Source of the DNA: Clostridia bacterium
Lineage (GTDB): Bacteria; Bacillota_A; Clostridia; UMGS1883
DNA: 64,000 nucleotides
Assembly (NCBI GenBank): GCA_017467965.1
Contig: JAFUJZ010000007.1
Span: 62,001-126,000 of the forward strand
Reading direction: 5' to 3'
Below, one piece after another: positions 35,127 through 44,403 of the stretch. Position 1 is the first letter of the stretch, and each line of letters starts with the position of its first letter. Position numbers and translations under genes: made by a program. Under the pieces are notes generated by a model. The model searched no databases. It was given only the letters and a program-made list of their open reading frames with translations, and was not told where the DNA came from.

Positions 35127-36308
35127 ATGTTAAACAAGAAAACACTTGAAGATGTTGAAGTAAGAGGCAAAAGAGTCCTCGTAAGATGTGACTTCAACGT
35201 TCCCCTTGATGCAGAAGGCAATATCACAGACGAAAACAGAATTGTAGGCGCTATGCCCACAATCAACTATCTTGTAGAAAACGGCGCAAAGGTTATCCTT
35301 TGCTCTCATATGGGCAAACCCAAGGGTGAACCCGTTCCTTCCATGAGCCTTGCTCCCGTTGCAAAGCGTCTTAGTGAAAAGCTTGGTAAGGAAGTAAAGT
35401 TTGCGGCTGACGACACAGTTGTTGGCGAAAACGCAAAGGCTGCAGTTGCAGCAATGGCAGACGGTGACGTTGTTCTCCTTGAAAATACACGTTACAGAAA
35501 AGAAGAAACAAAGAACGTTCCCGAATTTAGTGCAGAGCTTGCATCTCTTGCTGACGTATTTGTAAACGACGCTTTCGGTACAGCTCACCGTGCACACTGC
35601 TCCAACGTTGGTGTAGCAGAACACCTTCCTGCTGTAGGCGGTTACCTTATCAATAAGGAAATCGAATTCCTCGGCAACGCTGTAAATAACCCCGTTCGTC
35701 CTCTTGTAGCTGTTCTCGGCGGTTCTAAGGTATCCAGTAAGATTTCCGTTATCGAAAACCTCCTCAAGAAGGTTGACAAGCTCATCATCGGCGGCGGTAT
35801 GGCTTACACATTCAAGGCGGCTATGGGTCAGAAGACAGGTAACTCTCTTCTTGAAACAGACTATATTGAATACGCTAAGAAGATGCTCGACGAAGCAGGC
35901 GACAAGATCGTTCTTCCCGTTGATACAGTTATAGCTGATGATTTCAACAATGATGCTAACACACAGGTTGTTGAAGGTGATATCCCCGAAGGTTGGGAAG
36001 GATTAGACATCGGTCCCAAGTCTATCGAACTTTTCAAGAGCGTTCTTGCAGATGCTAAGACTGTTGTTTGGAACGGTCCTATGGGCGTATTCGAAATGAG
36101 TAACTTTGCTAAGGGTACAAACGAAATCGCAGCAATGCTTGCAGAGCTTGACGCTGTTACAGTTATCGGCGGCGGCGACAGCGTTGCAGCTGTTAACCAG
36201 GCAGGTCTTGGCGACAAGATGAGCCACATCTCCACAGGTGGCGGTGCTTCTCTTGAATTCCTCGAAGGTAAGGACCTTCCCGGTATCGTAGCACTTTTAG
36301 ACAGATGA
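35127..36308 (+). CDS. pgk: Phosphoglycerate kinase
   Basis: This 393-residue glycolytic kinase moves phosphate from 1,3-bisphosphoglycerate to ADP. The N-terminal substrate site ([29 protein letters not shown]) and the nucleotide domain ([34 protein letters not shown]) are complete. The ATG at 35127 follows GAGGTGA; a GTG ten codons earlier is not supported. It is first in pgk-tpiA-gpmI; gap and eno are not in the window. The codons are strongly biased, as expected for a highly expressed gene. A long folded spacer separates it from tpiA. Confidence 0.97.
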   Translation: MLNKKTLEDVEVRGKRVLVRCDFNVPLDAEGNITDENRIVGAMPTINYLVENGAKVILCSHMGKPKGEPVPSMSLAPVAKRLSEKLGKEVKFAADDTVVGENAKAAVAAMADGDVVLLENTRYRKEETKNVPEFSAELASLADVFVNDAFGTAHRAHCSNVGVAEHLPAVGGYLINKEIEFLGNAVNNPVRPLVAVLGGSKVSSKISVIENLLKKVDKLIIGGGMAYTFKAAMGQKTGNSLLETDYIEYAKKMLDEAGDKIVLPVDTVIADDFNNDANTQVVEGDIPEGWEGLDIGPKSIELFKSVLADAKTVVWNGPMGVFEMSNFAKGTNEIAAMLAELDAVTVIGGGDSVAAVNQAGLGDKMSHISTGGGASLEFLEGKDLPGIVALLDR

Positions 36309-36385
36309 TTTCGGCGCAGACCGTTTAAAAGCGAAAAAAGACTGTGAGTGCGGTCAGTTTGATTGCTCAGTAATCTTAAAAAGTA

Positions 36386-36413
36386 GAAATCCGCACCTTT
36401 GAGTGCGGATTTC
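36386..36413 (+). terminator. Hairpin after pgk
   Basis: GAAATCCGCAC pairs with GTGCGGATTTC (11 bp, 6-nt loop). No clear T run follows, so it may be a leaky terminator or an mRNA 3'-end stabiliser. Confidence 0.6.
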
Positions 36414-36421
36414 GTTGATAT

Positions 36422-36532
36422 GATGCTTTTAAACTACGAACAAAATTCACCGCTCGACGTACCGTCGTACGCCTTCGGGCAACGGTCGGATGCAAAACGT
36501 TGCATCCTCCTGGATTTTGTCCGTTCTGCATC
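36422..36532 (+). other. Multi-arm folded element in the pgk-tpiA spacer
   Basis: Outer arms are GATGC/GCATC, GAAC/GTTC and CAAAAT/ATTTTG. They enclose CGACG-TAC-CGTCG (36455-36467), a GCC-TTCG-GGC hairpin with a stable UUCG tetraloop (36471-36480), and GGATGCAA-AACG-TTGCATCC (36488-36507). No coding frame explains this. It lies between two co-directional glycolytic genes. Confidence 0.6.
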
Positions 36533-36587
36533 CAAACTCATCAGTCTAAACATGATATATTAAACACTTGAAAGGATGAATTTTATT

Positions 36588-37337
36588 ATGGCAAGAAAGA
36601 TTTTAGCAGCAGGTAACTGGAAAATGAATATGACACCCTCTGAAGCAAAACAGCTTATTACAGAGCTTGTAGAAAAGTGCAAGGGTGCAAAGAACGACGT
36701 TCTCGTTTGCCCTCCTCTTGTAGACCTTCCCGCAGTTTTGGAAGTAGCAAAGGGCACAAACATCAAGGTTGGCGCACAGAACTTCTACTACATGGACAAG
36801 GGTGCTTACACAGGTGAAGTAAGCGCTGATATGTTAAAGGACCTCGGCGTTGAATACGTAATCATCGGTCACAGCGAAAGAAGAGAATATTTCTGTGAAA
36901 GTGATGAAATCATCAACAAGAAGGTTACAAAGGCACTTGAAAAGGGGCTTATCCCCGTACTTTGCTGCGGTGAAAGCCTTCAGCAGAGAGAAGACAACGT
37001 AACATTTGACTTCATCCGTACACAGATTAAGATTGCTCTCCGTGGTGTTTCCCGTGAAGACATGACAAAGATTGTTATCGCTTACGAACCCATTTGGGCT
37101 ATCGGTACAGGTAAGGTTGCTACAAGTGAACAGGCAAACGAAGTTTGCGCTGATATCCGTAACTGCCTTGCTAGCATCTATGACCAGGAAACAGCTGACA
37201 ACACAACTATCCGCTACGGCGGTAGCGTAAATAAGGACTGTGCTGCTGAGCTTTTCGCAATGAGCGATATTGACGGCGGTCTTGTTGGCGGTGCTTCTCT
37301 TAAGAGTGAAGATTTCTCCATCATCGCTAACGCTTAA
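36588..37337 (+). CDS. tpiA: Triosephosphate isomerase
   Basis: This 249-residue TIM-barrel enzyme interconverts dihydroxyacetone phosphate and glyceraldehyde-3-phosphate. All catalytic residues are present: N10-W-K12 (AAGNWKMN), H95 (IIGHSERR), E167 ([11 protein letters not shown]), and the C-terminal phosphate loop [13 protein letters not shown]. The ATG at 36588 is preferred over one at 36576 because AAAGG lies 12 nt before it and directly abuts the earlier ATG. It is the middle gene of pgk-tpiA-gpmI, with unusually long and structured spacers on both sides (279 and 155 nt). Confidence 0.97.
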   Translation: MARKILAAGNWKMNMTPSEAKQLITELVEKCKGAKNDVLVCPPLVDLPAVLEVAKGTNIKVGAQNFYYMDKGAYTGEVSADMLKDLGVEYVIIGHSERREYFCESDEIINKKVTKALEKGLIPVLCCGESLQQREDNVTFDFIRTQIKIALRGVSREDMTKIVIAYEPIWAIGTGKVATSEQANEVCADIRNCLASIYDQETADNTTIRYGGSVNKDCAAELFAMSDIDGGLVGGASLKSEDFSIIANA

Positions 37338-37438
37338 GACCGAGTAATTTTCCGCATCTCGCATACGTAATCTCATTTGCGTACACATAGTACGCGGCAA
37401 TCGATTACGAATACAATCTGCGAAAAATTCTTTCGGTC
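37338..37438 (+). repeat. Structured intergenic element, copy B (tpiA-gpmI spacer)
   Basis: A long hairpin starting right after the tpiA stop. Outer stems are GACCGA/TCGGTC (37338-37343/37433-37438) and AATTTTCCGCA/TGCGAAAAATT (37346-37356/37419-37429, one mismatch). The middle stem is CGTAATC/GATTACG (37366-37372/37403-37409) and the tip GCGTAC-ACATA-GTACGC (37379-37395). Tip GTACACATAGTAC and loop words ATCTCG and CAATCTG match copy A in the serC-serA spacer, while the paired stems have changed on both sides. Confidence 0.78.
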
Positions 37439-37492
37439 TGTTCGGAAAATGATGCGGTTTTTAACAAAAGCAAATTGAAAGGAAAATTTACT

Positions 37493-39007
37493 ATGAGTAA
37501 AAAACCTGTTGCGCTTATCATCATGGACGGTTATGGTATTAATCCCGAAACTGAAGGTAACGCGATTTATGAAGCGAAAACTCCTAACCTTGACAAGTAT
37601 TTTGCCTCTTGCCCCAACACAACTATTGCAGCAAGCGGTCTTGACGTTGGTCTTCCCGACGGTCAGATGGGTAACAGCGAAGTTGGTCACACAAATATCG
37701 GTGCTGGTAGAGTTGTTTACCAGATGCTTGTTAAGATTACAAAGGATATCGAAGACGGTACAATTTTGAAGAACAAGGCTCTCTGTGATGCTATGGAAAA
37801 CGCAAAGGGTAAGGCATTACACCTTATGGGTCTTCTTTCTCCCGGTGGTGTACACAGCCACAACACACACCTTTACGGTCTTATCCGTATGGCAAAGGAT
37901 ATGGGTGTTGAAAAGGTTTATGTTCATACATTCTTAGACGGACGTGACGTTCCTCCGTCCTCTGCCGCTGAATATATGGCAGAATTACAGGCAGAAATCG
38001 ACAAGATTGGTCTTGGCTCTATTGCAACTGTTGCAGGCAGATTTTATGCTATGGACCGTGACAACGCTTGGGACAGAGTTGAAAAGGATTATGCCGCTCT
38101 CGTTTACGGCGAAGGCGTTGAAGAAAATGACGCTGTAGAAGCTGTTAAGAACTCCTATGCAAACGGCGTAACTGACGAATTCATGCTTCCCACAGTATGC
38201 GACAAGTCCGGTCAGATTAAGGAAGGCGATTCTGTTATCTTCTTCAACTTCCGTCCTGATAGAGCACGCCAGCTTACAAGAACTTTTGTTGACCCTGATT
38301 TCACAGGATTTGAAAGACGTAACGGTTATTTCCCCGTACATTTTGTATGTATGGCTCAGTACGATGCAGAAATGCCCAACGTAACTGTTGCGTATCCTCC
38401 CGAAGAGCTCACTATGACTTTGGGCGAATATCTTTCAAAAATGGGTCTTACACAGCTTAGAATTGCCGAAACACAGAAGTATGCTCACGTAACATTCTTC
38501 TTCAACGGTGGTGAAGAAAAGCAGTTTGACGGCGAAGACAGAATACTTATCAAGTCTCCCGATGTTGAAACCTTTGATATGAAGCCCGAAATGAGTGCAT
38601 ACGAGGTTTGTGACGCTGTTGTTGAAGCTATAAATGCAGATAAGTTTGACGTTATCATTCTTAACTATGCAAACTGCGACATGGTAGGCCACACAGGTAT
38701 TATCCCTGCGGCAGTAGCAGCAGTTGAAGCTGTTGATACATGCGTAGGCAGAATGGTTGACGCAATCCTTGCAAAGGGCGGTGTAGCGTGCATCACAGCT
38801 GACCACGGTAACGCTGACCAGCTTATCGACCCCGAAACAAAGGGCCCCTTTACAGCTCATACAACAAATCCCGTACCTTTCATTGTGGTAGGTCAGGATT
38901 GTTCTCTTAAGGAAGGCGGCAGACTTGCTGACATCGCTCCTACAATGCTTCAGATTTTGGGTCTTGAAAAGCCCGCTGAAATGACAGGCGAAAGCTTAAT
39001 TAAATAA
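37493..39007 (+). CDS. gpmI: 2,3-bisphosphoglycerate-independent phosphoglycerate mutase
   Basis: This 504-residue manganese-dependent mutase converts 3-phosphoglycerate to 2-phosphoglycerate. D12 (MDGYGIN) and the phospho-serine S62 (GNSEVGHTNIGAGR) form the first metal site; HTFLDGRDVPP, FRPDRARQL, DMVGHTG and TADHGNADQ complete the active site. The ATG at 37493 has AAAGGAAAA upstream; a TTG 18 nt earlier overlaps that site. It is the last gene of the glycolytic cluster and is followed by a hairpin terminator. Confidence 0.97.
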   Translation: MSKKPVALIIMDGYGINPETEGNAIYEAKTPNLDKYFASCPNTTIAASGLDVGLPDGQMGNSEVGHTNIGAGRVVYQMLVKITKDIEDGTILKNKALCDAMENAKGKALHLMGLLSPGGVHSHNTHLYGLIRMAKDMGVEKVYVHTFLDGRDVPPSSAAEYMAELQAEIDKIGLGSIATVAGRFYAMDRDNAWDRVEKDYAALVYGEGVEENDAVEAVKNSYANGVTDEFMLPTVCDKSGQIKEGDSVIFFNFRPDRARQLTRTFVDPDFTGFERRNGYFPVHFVCMAQYDAEMPNVTVAYPPEELTMTLGEYLSKMGLTQLRIAETQKYAHVTFFFNGGEEKQFDGEDRILIKSPDVETFDMKPEMSAYEVCDAVVEAINADKFDVIILNYANCDMVGHTGIIPAAVAAVEAVDTCVGRMVDAILAKGGVACITADHGNADQLIDPETKGPFTAHTTNPVPFIVVGQDCSLKEGGRLADIAPTMLQILGLEKPAEMTGESLIK

Positions 39008-39022
39008 TTTGAAAAGCTTAAG

Positions 39023-39044
39023 AGGGGTACGGAAACGTACCCCT
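39023..39044 (+). terminator. Terminator after gpmI
   Basis: AGGGGTAC pairs with GTACCCCT (8 bp, GGAAAC loop), followed by TTTAAT. It is short and only moderately strong. Confidence 0.65.
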
Positions 39045-39058
39045 TTAATGTTGGTGAT

Positions 39059-39649
39059 ATGATGATATTGAAAATTGATTATGAGCATATTTTCTTTGAC
39101 AGATTTGAAAATATTGATAAAATGCGTGAGACTGATTATATAATCACAAAAGCCTTGGAGGAAATCGGATGCACGTTTAAAAAGGATGCTAATTGCTACA
39201 ACATAGAAGCAGACTTTGAACAATCTGTTAAAATAGAAAAGCTGAAAGGTATATTAAAGAAAGAGTTTTTTATATTAACTGATGAAAAGAAGCTCGATGA
39301 AAAGGCCGTAAAGAGCGATATTTGCTGTGAGATTATAAGCTATATACGCCAAAATTATCAGTACGACACTTTAACTGTAGACGAAATCTGCGAAAATGTA
39401 AACTTATCAAGGTATGAGGCTGAAAAATATGTCAAGAGACAGTATGGGATAACTATCAGTGAATATATCCGAAATCTTAGAGTGGAAAAAGCACAGGAAA
39501 TGCTCAAAGAAAACATAACAACCGAGCTTTGTGCCCAGTTGTGCGGGTTTGGAAGTGCCAAGACAATGCAGAGAGCATTTGGTGCTGTGTGTGGCATAAC
39601 ACCTGCGAAGTGGAGAAGTGCCAACCTTGACAGTAAAGAGGCAAAATGA
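39059..39649 (+). CDS. AraC-type helix-turn-helix protein
   Basis: This 196-residue protein's C-terminal half (about 88-190) is an AraC/XylS DNA-binding domain. The first helix-turn-helix is LTVDEICENVNLSRYEAEKYVKRQYG. The second contains ITTELCAQLCGFGSAKTMQRAFGAVCGITPAKWR, with the usual GF-S-x-F-x-G-TP pattern present in altered form. The N-terminal 85 residues are lysine-rich and not recognised; they are too short for a cupin sensor domain. Targets are unknown; the neighbours are gpmI upstream and the polysaccharide cluster downstream. Confidence 0.8.
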   Translation: MMILKIDYEHIFFDRFENIDKMRETDYIITKALEEIGCTFKKDANCYNIEADFEQSVKIEKLKGILKKEFFILTDEKKLDEKAVKSDICCEIISYIRQNYQYDTLTVDEICENVNLSRYEAEKYVKRQYGITISEYIRNLRVEKAQEMLKENITTELCAQLCGFGSAKTMQRAFGAVCGITPAKWRSANLDSKEAK

Positions 39650-39699
39650 TATAATAAAAATTGGTATAGTGTACGTTTTTTTTCTGCACGGAGGGATTT

Positions 39700-40917
39700 A
39701 TGAAGAAAAAAATTGTAATATTTGGAGTATTTAATGACCCCAATCTCGGAGATGTGCTTTTGTGTTTGTCTTCAGGCAAAATTGTGAAAAAGTTTTGTGA
39801 TGCAGAAATTGAATATGTTGATTTTTACGGACGGGAATGCCTTAGTCCCAAGTATCCGAGGGTAAAAACGGACGGGACGGTATATACCGTAAACTGGAGC
39901 CCTTTTTACAGTGTTTTTCATAAGGCGTTTTCCCTTATGTCGCTTATGAATTATCCCATAAGGGAAATAGGCTGTCATTTTGAATGGCTGACTGACCCCA
40001 ATCGTAAAAAAAGGCTCGAAAAGTATTATAACGACAAAATCAAGGATGCGGATATGGTGATAGTGCCGGGCGGCGGTGTTTTGGAGGACAGCGTAGAGCA
40101 CGACTATTATCACAATATTCTGCTTATGAGCGAGGCTTGCAAAAAAAGAGGTATTCCCATGTGCTTTAACGCTGTGGGTATAGTAAGCGATAAACGTGCA
40201 AGCTTGGGTAAAAAGCTCTTGAAAAAAGCGCTTATGAACGAAAGCGTCAAGTATATATCCTGCCGTGACGGCGAGGAAAAGGTAAAAAGCATGACAAATC
40301 TCCCTGTTAAAACTGTTGCTTGTGCGGCAACCATGGCAGGGGAATTGTTTCGGATAAAAAAAGATGACACATCCGACAAAATAGGCATAGGTGTTATCAG
40401 AGGAAATGTTTTTGAAACATATGGATATAGCCTCAGTGAAGACGAGCTTATTAATTTTTATGTAGAACTTGTCGGTGAAGTCGAAAAGAAAGGATACAAA
40501 GCGCAGCTTTTTTGTAACGGTTTTATAAAGGACTATGAACTCGGATGTAAAGTTTGCGAAAGACTTGGTAAGGATATACTTTTAAAACGTCCCGAAACAT
40601 CCGAGGAATTGATTGAACATATAGCCGGATTTAAAGCAATCTGCGTGGCAAGATTGCACGCTGCTATTACGGCATATTCATTGGATATACCTGCGGTGGT
40701 TTTCTCCTGGGGTACAAAACAGAAAGATTTTATGGCTCAGGCAGGATGCGCATACAGAGCAATTGCTTGTAGCGATATGGATGCTGAATATGTTGTGAAG
40801 GTGCTCTGTGAGGCAATTGAAAACGGATGGGATAAAGACAAAAGGACGGCTTTTACAAAAACAGGTGTTGACAGTATAAGAGAAATACTTGCGATTGGTG
40901 GATTTATTGATGAATGA
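39700..40917 (+). CDS. Polysaccharide pyruvyl transferase family protein
   Basis: This 405-residue protein resembles the polysaccharide pyruvyl transferase family (CsaB/WcaK-like), which adds ketal-linked pyruvate to surface glycans. Landmarks are the N-terminal GVFNDPNLGDVLLCL, the VIVPGGGVLED loop, and the late IAGFKAICVARLHAAITAYSLDIPAVVFSW, which holds the RLHA motif. Pyruvylated wall polymer is the anchor for SLH domains, and SLH proteins are encoded elsewhere in this window, so a CsaB-like role is attractive but unproven. It starts the plus-strand surface cluster; its stop overlaps the licD-like start by 8 nt. Confidence 0.85.
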   Translation: MKKKIVIFGVFNDPNLGDVLLCLSSGKIVKKFCDAEIEYVDFYGRECLSPKYPRVKTDGTVYTVNWSPFYSVFHKAFSLMSLMNYPIREIGCHFEWLTDPNRKKRLEKYYNDKIKDADMVIVPGGGVLEDSVEHDYYHNILLMSEACKKRGIPMCFNAVGIVSDKRASLGKKLLKKALMNESVKYISCRDGEEKVKSMTNLPVKTVACAATMAGELFRIKKDDTSDKIGIGVIRGNVFETYGYSLSEDELINFYVELVGEVEKKGYKAQLFCNGFIKDYELGCKVCERLGKDILLKRPETSEELIEHIAGFKAICVARLHAAITAYSLDIPAVVFSWGTKQKDFMAQAGCAYRAIACSDMDAEYVVKVLCEAIENGWDKDKRTAFTKTGVDSIREILAIGGFIDE

Positions 40918-41779
40918 TTTTCTTAAAGCGGAAGAGAGAAGCGGCTTTTACGTTGACGAAACCATGAAAAAGGTATGGCTTTGCGATGTTGAGCTTCTGG
41001 AAGTAATGGAAGATATATGTAAAAGGCATAACATTAAATGGTTCGCTGACGGCGGTACGCTTTTGGGCGCAGTAAGGCACAAGGGCTTTATCCCGTGGGA
41101 TGACGATATCGATATACAAATGCTGAGAGCGGACTATGACCGTTTTATAGAGGTATGTAAAGAGGAACTCAAGGAGCCGTATTTTTTGCAGTGGGCAGGC
41201 AGTGAAAAGGGATTTCAGCCTTGGCACGCAAAATTACGTGACGACCGCACTACGGGAAGCACACGCTTTGAAACAAACTGTTTTCCCGAGTGGCACAGAG
41301 GCATATTTATCGATATTTTTCCTCTTGATAATGTGCCCGACGGCAAAGTAAGATACTTTTTTCATATGACATATCTTAAAATATTCCGTATGCTTCTTTT
41401 AGGTTTTGAAGTGCCCCGCTCCCCCGAGGCAAAGAAAATTTCGAAAATTTTTGCCCGTTTTGTAATAGGGTTTTTAAATATTTTTACAACACACGAAAAG
41501 CTTGCAATGAAATATCTCAAGGCAGTTAAGAGTGTTAAAGGCAACACAAAAAAGGTTGGCGTAACAGCTTTCCGTCCGGGCGTTAAAAAATACGAATGGC
41601 GAAGAGAATTGTTTGAAAAATGTGTTGAACTGCCCTTTGAATGGCGCACGGTTACATGCCCTGAGAATGTGCACGAAAGACTCAGCGTGCAGTACGGTGA
41701 GGATTATATGGTATTCAAAAAGGGGACTGCGCAGCATACGACGATCACATTTAATCCTTATAAATCATATAAGGATTAA
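40910..41779 (+). CDS. LicD-family phosphotransferase
   Basis: This 289-residue LicD-family protein belongs to a group that transfers phosphocholine or related phospho-alcohols to teichoic acid or capsule sugars. The nucleotidyltransferase-like signature is clear: WFADGGTLLGAVRHKGFIPWDDDID (44-68) with acidic residues D64, D65 and D66. EWHRGIFIDIFPLDNVPD follows, as in other members. The ATG at 40910 overlaps the preceding stop by 8 nt, indicating translational coupling. With gpsA in the same run, a glycerol-phosphate-type decoration is possible, but the donor is not shown. Confidence 0.88.
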   Translation: MNDFLKAEERSGFYVDETMKKVWLCDVELLEVMEDICKRHNIKWFADGGTLLGAVRHKGFIPWDDDIDIQMLRADYDRFIEVCKEELKEPYFLQWAGSEKGFQPWHAKLRDDRTTGSTRFETNCFPEWHRGIFIDIFPLDNVPDGKVRYFFHMTYLKIFRMLLLGFEVPRSPEAKKISKIFARFVIGFLNIFTTHEKLAMKYLKAVKSVKGNTKKVGVTAFRPGVKKYEWRRELFEKCVELPFEWRTVTCPENVHERLSVQYGEDYMVFKKGTAQHTTITFNPYKSYKD

Positions 41780-41881
41780 ATGCTAAGTGAAGAGGTAAGA
41801 GTGAATAGTGAAGAGTTCAGGTGGATTTTCGCTATGCGAAAATCTTTGATTTGAAATTTTGTCTGAGAGGACGAGGGGTTA

Positions 41882-43414
41882 ATGGCAAAAAGTAATTCAA
41901 GGCTTAAAAATTCAATACGGAATTCTGCCTTCGGTCTTTTTGCGGAGGTTACTACGCTTATTTTGGGCTTTGTTGTACGTCATGTGTTTGTACATACGCT
42001 TGCGGAGGACTATCTTGGAGTTAACGGACTTTTTACCAATATTCTGCAGGTTTTATCCTTTGCGGAGTTAGGTGTGGGCAATGCGATTGTTTTCAGTCTT
42101 TATAAGCCCATTCGTGACCGTGACAGTGTAAAAATTCGTCAGTATGTCTCATTTTATAAGTCGGCATATCGCATTATAGGTGCAATTGTTGCCGTTCTTG
42201 GACTTATGCTTGTTCCGTTTTTGGATATTATCATAGTTGATAAGCCAAACATCCCGGATAATCTTGTAGTTATTTATCTTTTGTACCTGGCAAATACGGT
42301 GTTGTCATATTTCCTTGTATGGAAAAGAACCTTTATGACCGCAAATCAAGAAAGATACATAGGTACTGTGGTAGAACAGATTTTTACGATTATTCAGGTT
42401 ATAGTTCAGATTGTGATTTTGTACACAACTCATAATTTTGTGCTGTATCTTCTGGTTATGATTGTTTCAAATCAGATACGCAACATGATTATTTCCCGAA
42501 TCTGTTCAAAAAGATATCCCGTAGTTAACGAAAAGCCTCAGGTGGATTTGACAAAAGAGGAAAAAAAGAGCATTTTTGATAATGTTAAAGCCCTTTTGGT
42601 ATATAAGCTTGCAGGTGTTTCCTTAAATAGTACGGACAATATTCTTGTGCAGGCAATAGACAGCTTGCAAAGTCTCAATTTGTATTCAAACTATTCGATG
42701 ATTGTTGTAAATTTCAGGCTTTTGTCAAACCAGCTTTTAAACGGTATTACGGCAAGCGTAGGTGATTTGAACGCATCGGATGATACTAAAGCTAAGGAAA
42801 ATGTGTTTTTCAAACTTTTGTTTGTATCCTTCTGGTTGTACGCGTTTTTATCGGTAGGCTTTATAGTATGTGCAGGCGATGTTATAAGGTTGTGGCTGGG
42901 TGACAAATTTGTTATGGGCACCCTTTCAGCCTGTGCGATAGCTTTTTCGTTTTATGTTGAAGGTGTTCAGTTTGCGGGCTTTACGTACCGCACAACTATG
43001 GGGCTTTTCCGTGAAAGCATGGTTGCTCCCATTGTTGCGGCAGTGCTCAATATTGTACTCAGTATTGTTATGGGAGAGCTGATTGGCTTAGCCGGTATTT
43101 TTATTGCAACAGGTATTTCACGCCTTTTAACAACCACATGGGTTGACGGATATCTTGTTTTTACAAAGAGGCTTAATAAGTCACCCATAAGATTTTTTAA
43201 GACATATATTTTGTATTTTGTTTTCACGGTTTTTGCAGTAACAGTTACATATACAATCCTAAGCTATATCAAATTTGCGGGAATTATAGGTCTTGTGGGC
43301 AAGGTCGCACTTTGTGCAGTAATATATAATTTGTTATTTGTTATCTGTTTCGGCGGTACAAAAATTTTCAGAGAAGTTTTAAGCATGTTTTTTAAGAAAG
43401 GAAAAAAGATATGA
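41882..43414 (+). CDS. Wzx-type oligosaccharide flippase
   Basis: This 510-residue membrane protein of the polysaccharide transport (MOP/Wzx) superfamily flips lipid-linked oligosaccharide across the membrane. The start RNSAFGLFAEVTTLILGFVVRHVF and the NGLFTNILQVLSFAELGVGNAIVFSLYKP segment are typical. About 12-14 helices are expected. GAGGGG precedes the ATG. The 102-nt gap before it holds a GATTTTCGC/GCGAAAATC hairpin and a purine-rich tract, with no gene. Its TGA overlaps the gpsA start (ATGA), so the two are coupled. Confidence 0.88.
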   Translation: MAKSNSRLKNSIRNSAFGLFAEVTTLILGFVVRHVFVHTLAEDYLGVNGLFTNILQVLSFAELGVGNAIVFSLYKPIRDRDSVKIRQYVSFYKSAYRIIGAIVAVLGLMLVPFLDIIIVDKPNIPDNLVVIYLLYLANTVLSYFLVWKRTFMTANQERYIGTVVEQIFTIIQVIVQIVILYTTHNFVLYLLVMIVSNQIRNMIISRICSKRYPVVNEKPQVDLTKEEKKSIFDNVKALLVYKLAGVSLNSTDNILVQAIDSLQSLNLYSNYSMIVVNFRLLSNQLLNGITASVGDLNASDDTKAKENVFFKLLFVSFWLYAFLSVGFIVCAGDVIRLWLGDKFVMGTLSACAIAFSFYVEGVQFAGFTYRTTMGLFRESMVAPIVAAVLNIVLSIVMGELIGLAGIFIATGISRLLTTTWVDGYLVFTKRLNKSPIRFFKTYILYFVFTVFAVTVTYTILSYIKFAGIIGLVGKVALCAVIYNLLFVICFGGTKIFREVLSMFFKKGKKI

Positions 43415-44403
43415 CAAAAATAGCGGTTTTAGGTGCAGGGACATGGGGCATAGCTTTGGCGAGACTTTTGGCAGTGAAAAAGCATACTGTCAGTGTGTGG
43501 TCTGCAATTGAAAGTGAAATAGATACGCTCAATCAAACGAGAAAGCATCCGATTTTGTCGGATATGGTTATTCCCGAGAACATGCTTTTTACAAAAAATC
43601 TTGGCGACGCAATGGAAAACTGCGATATTGTGCTTATGGCAGTGCCGTCGGTATTTGTAAGAAGTACTGCGGAAAAAGTAAAAGAATATTTCAAAGAAGA
43701 AATGATTATTGTGGATGTTGCAAAGGGAATGGAGCCCGATACTCTCTTTACAATGAGCGAAATTATAAATGATGTTATTCCAAAGGCGAAGGTTGTAGCA
43801 CTTACAGGCCCTACACATGCAGAGGAGGTTGCCTTTGATAAGCCCACTGCAATCGTTGCTGCATGTAAGGATGAAGATGCTGCTGAATTTGTTCAGGATA
43901 TATTTATGACAGATAGTTTTCGTGTATATACAAATTCCGATATTAAGGGAGCGGAAATTGCAGGTGCAATAAAGAATGTTATGGCTTTAGGAGTTGGTAT
44001 TTCCCGCGGGCTTGGTTACGGAGATAATACAACAGCGGCACTTATAACCCGAGGCCTTGCAGAAATCGTAAGACTTGGTACTGCTATGGGCTGTAATAAA
44101 GAAACCTTCTATGGTCTTACGGGAGTTGGCGATTTGATTGTTACATGTACAAGCATACATAGCCGTAATTTTAAGGCGGGCAAGCTCTTGGGTCAAGGTA
44201 TGAGCGCAGATGATGCAAAACGCGAGGTAGGCATGGTTGTTGAAGGCATGAACATGCTGCCTGCGGCAATGAAGCTTATTGAAAAATACAACATAGAAAT
44301 GCCAATTGCAGAAAAGGTTAATGCTATTGTGAAAGGAGAAATCGAGCCTAAAGTAGCAGTGTATGAACTAATGGGACGAAATAAGAAGGGGGAAAACAAG
44401 TGA
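43411..44403 (+). CDS. gpsA: NAD(P)-dependent glycerol-3-phosphate dehydrogenase
   Basis: This 330-residue enzyme reduces dihydroxyacetone phosphate to sn-glycerol-3-phosphate, the backbone for phospholipids and for glycerol-phosphate polymers. The Rossmann motif GAGTWG (8-13), K105 (DVAKGME), catalytic K188 (AGAIKNVMAL) and the GLTGVGDLIVTC loop are present. In many Clostridia gpsA lies beside der and plsY; here it sits between the flippase and a surface-anchored protein, overlapping both by 4 nt. plsY is 17 kb away. This placement suggests glycerol-3-phosphate supply for the surface polymer, by inference. Confidence 0.95.
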   Translation: MTKIAVLGAGTWGIALARLLAVKKHTVSVWSAIESEIDTLNQTRKHPILSDMVIPENMLFTKNLGDAMENCDIVLMAVPSVFVRSTAEKVKEYFKEEMIIVDVAKGMEPDTLFTMSEIINDVIPKAKVVALTGPTHAEEVAFDKPTAIVAACKDEDAAEFVQDIFMTDSFRVYTNSDIKGAEIAGAIKNVMALGVGISRGLGYGDNTTAALITRGLAEIVRLGTAMGCNKETFYGLTGVGDLIVTCTSIHSRNFKAGKLLGQGMSADDAKREVGMVVEGMNMLPAAMKLIEKYNIEMPIAEKVNAIVKGEIEPKVAVYELMGRNKKGENK

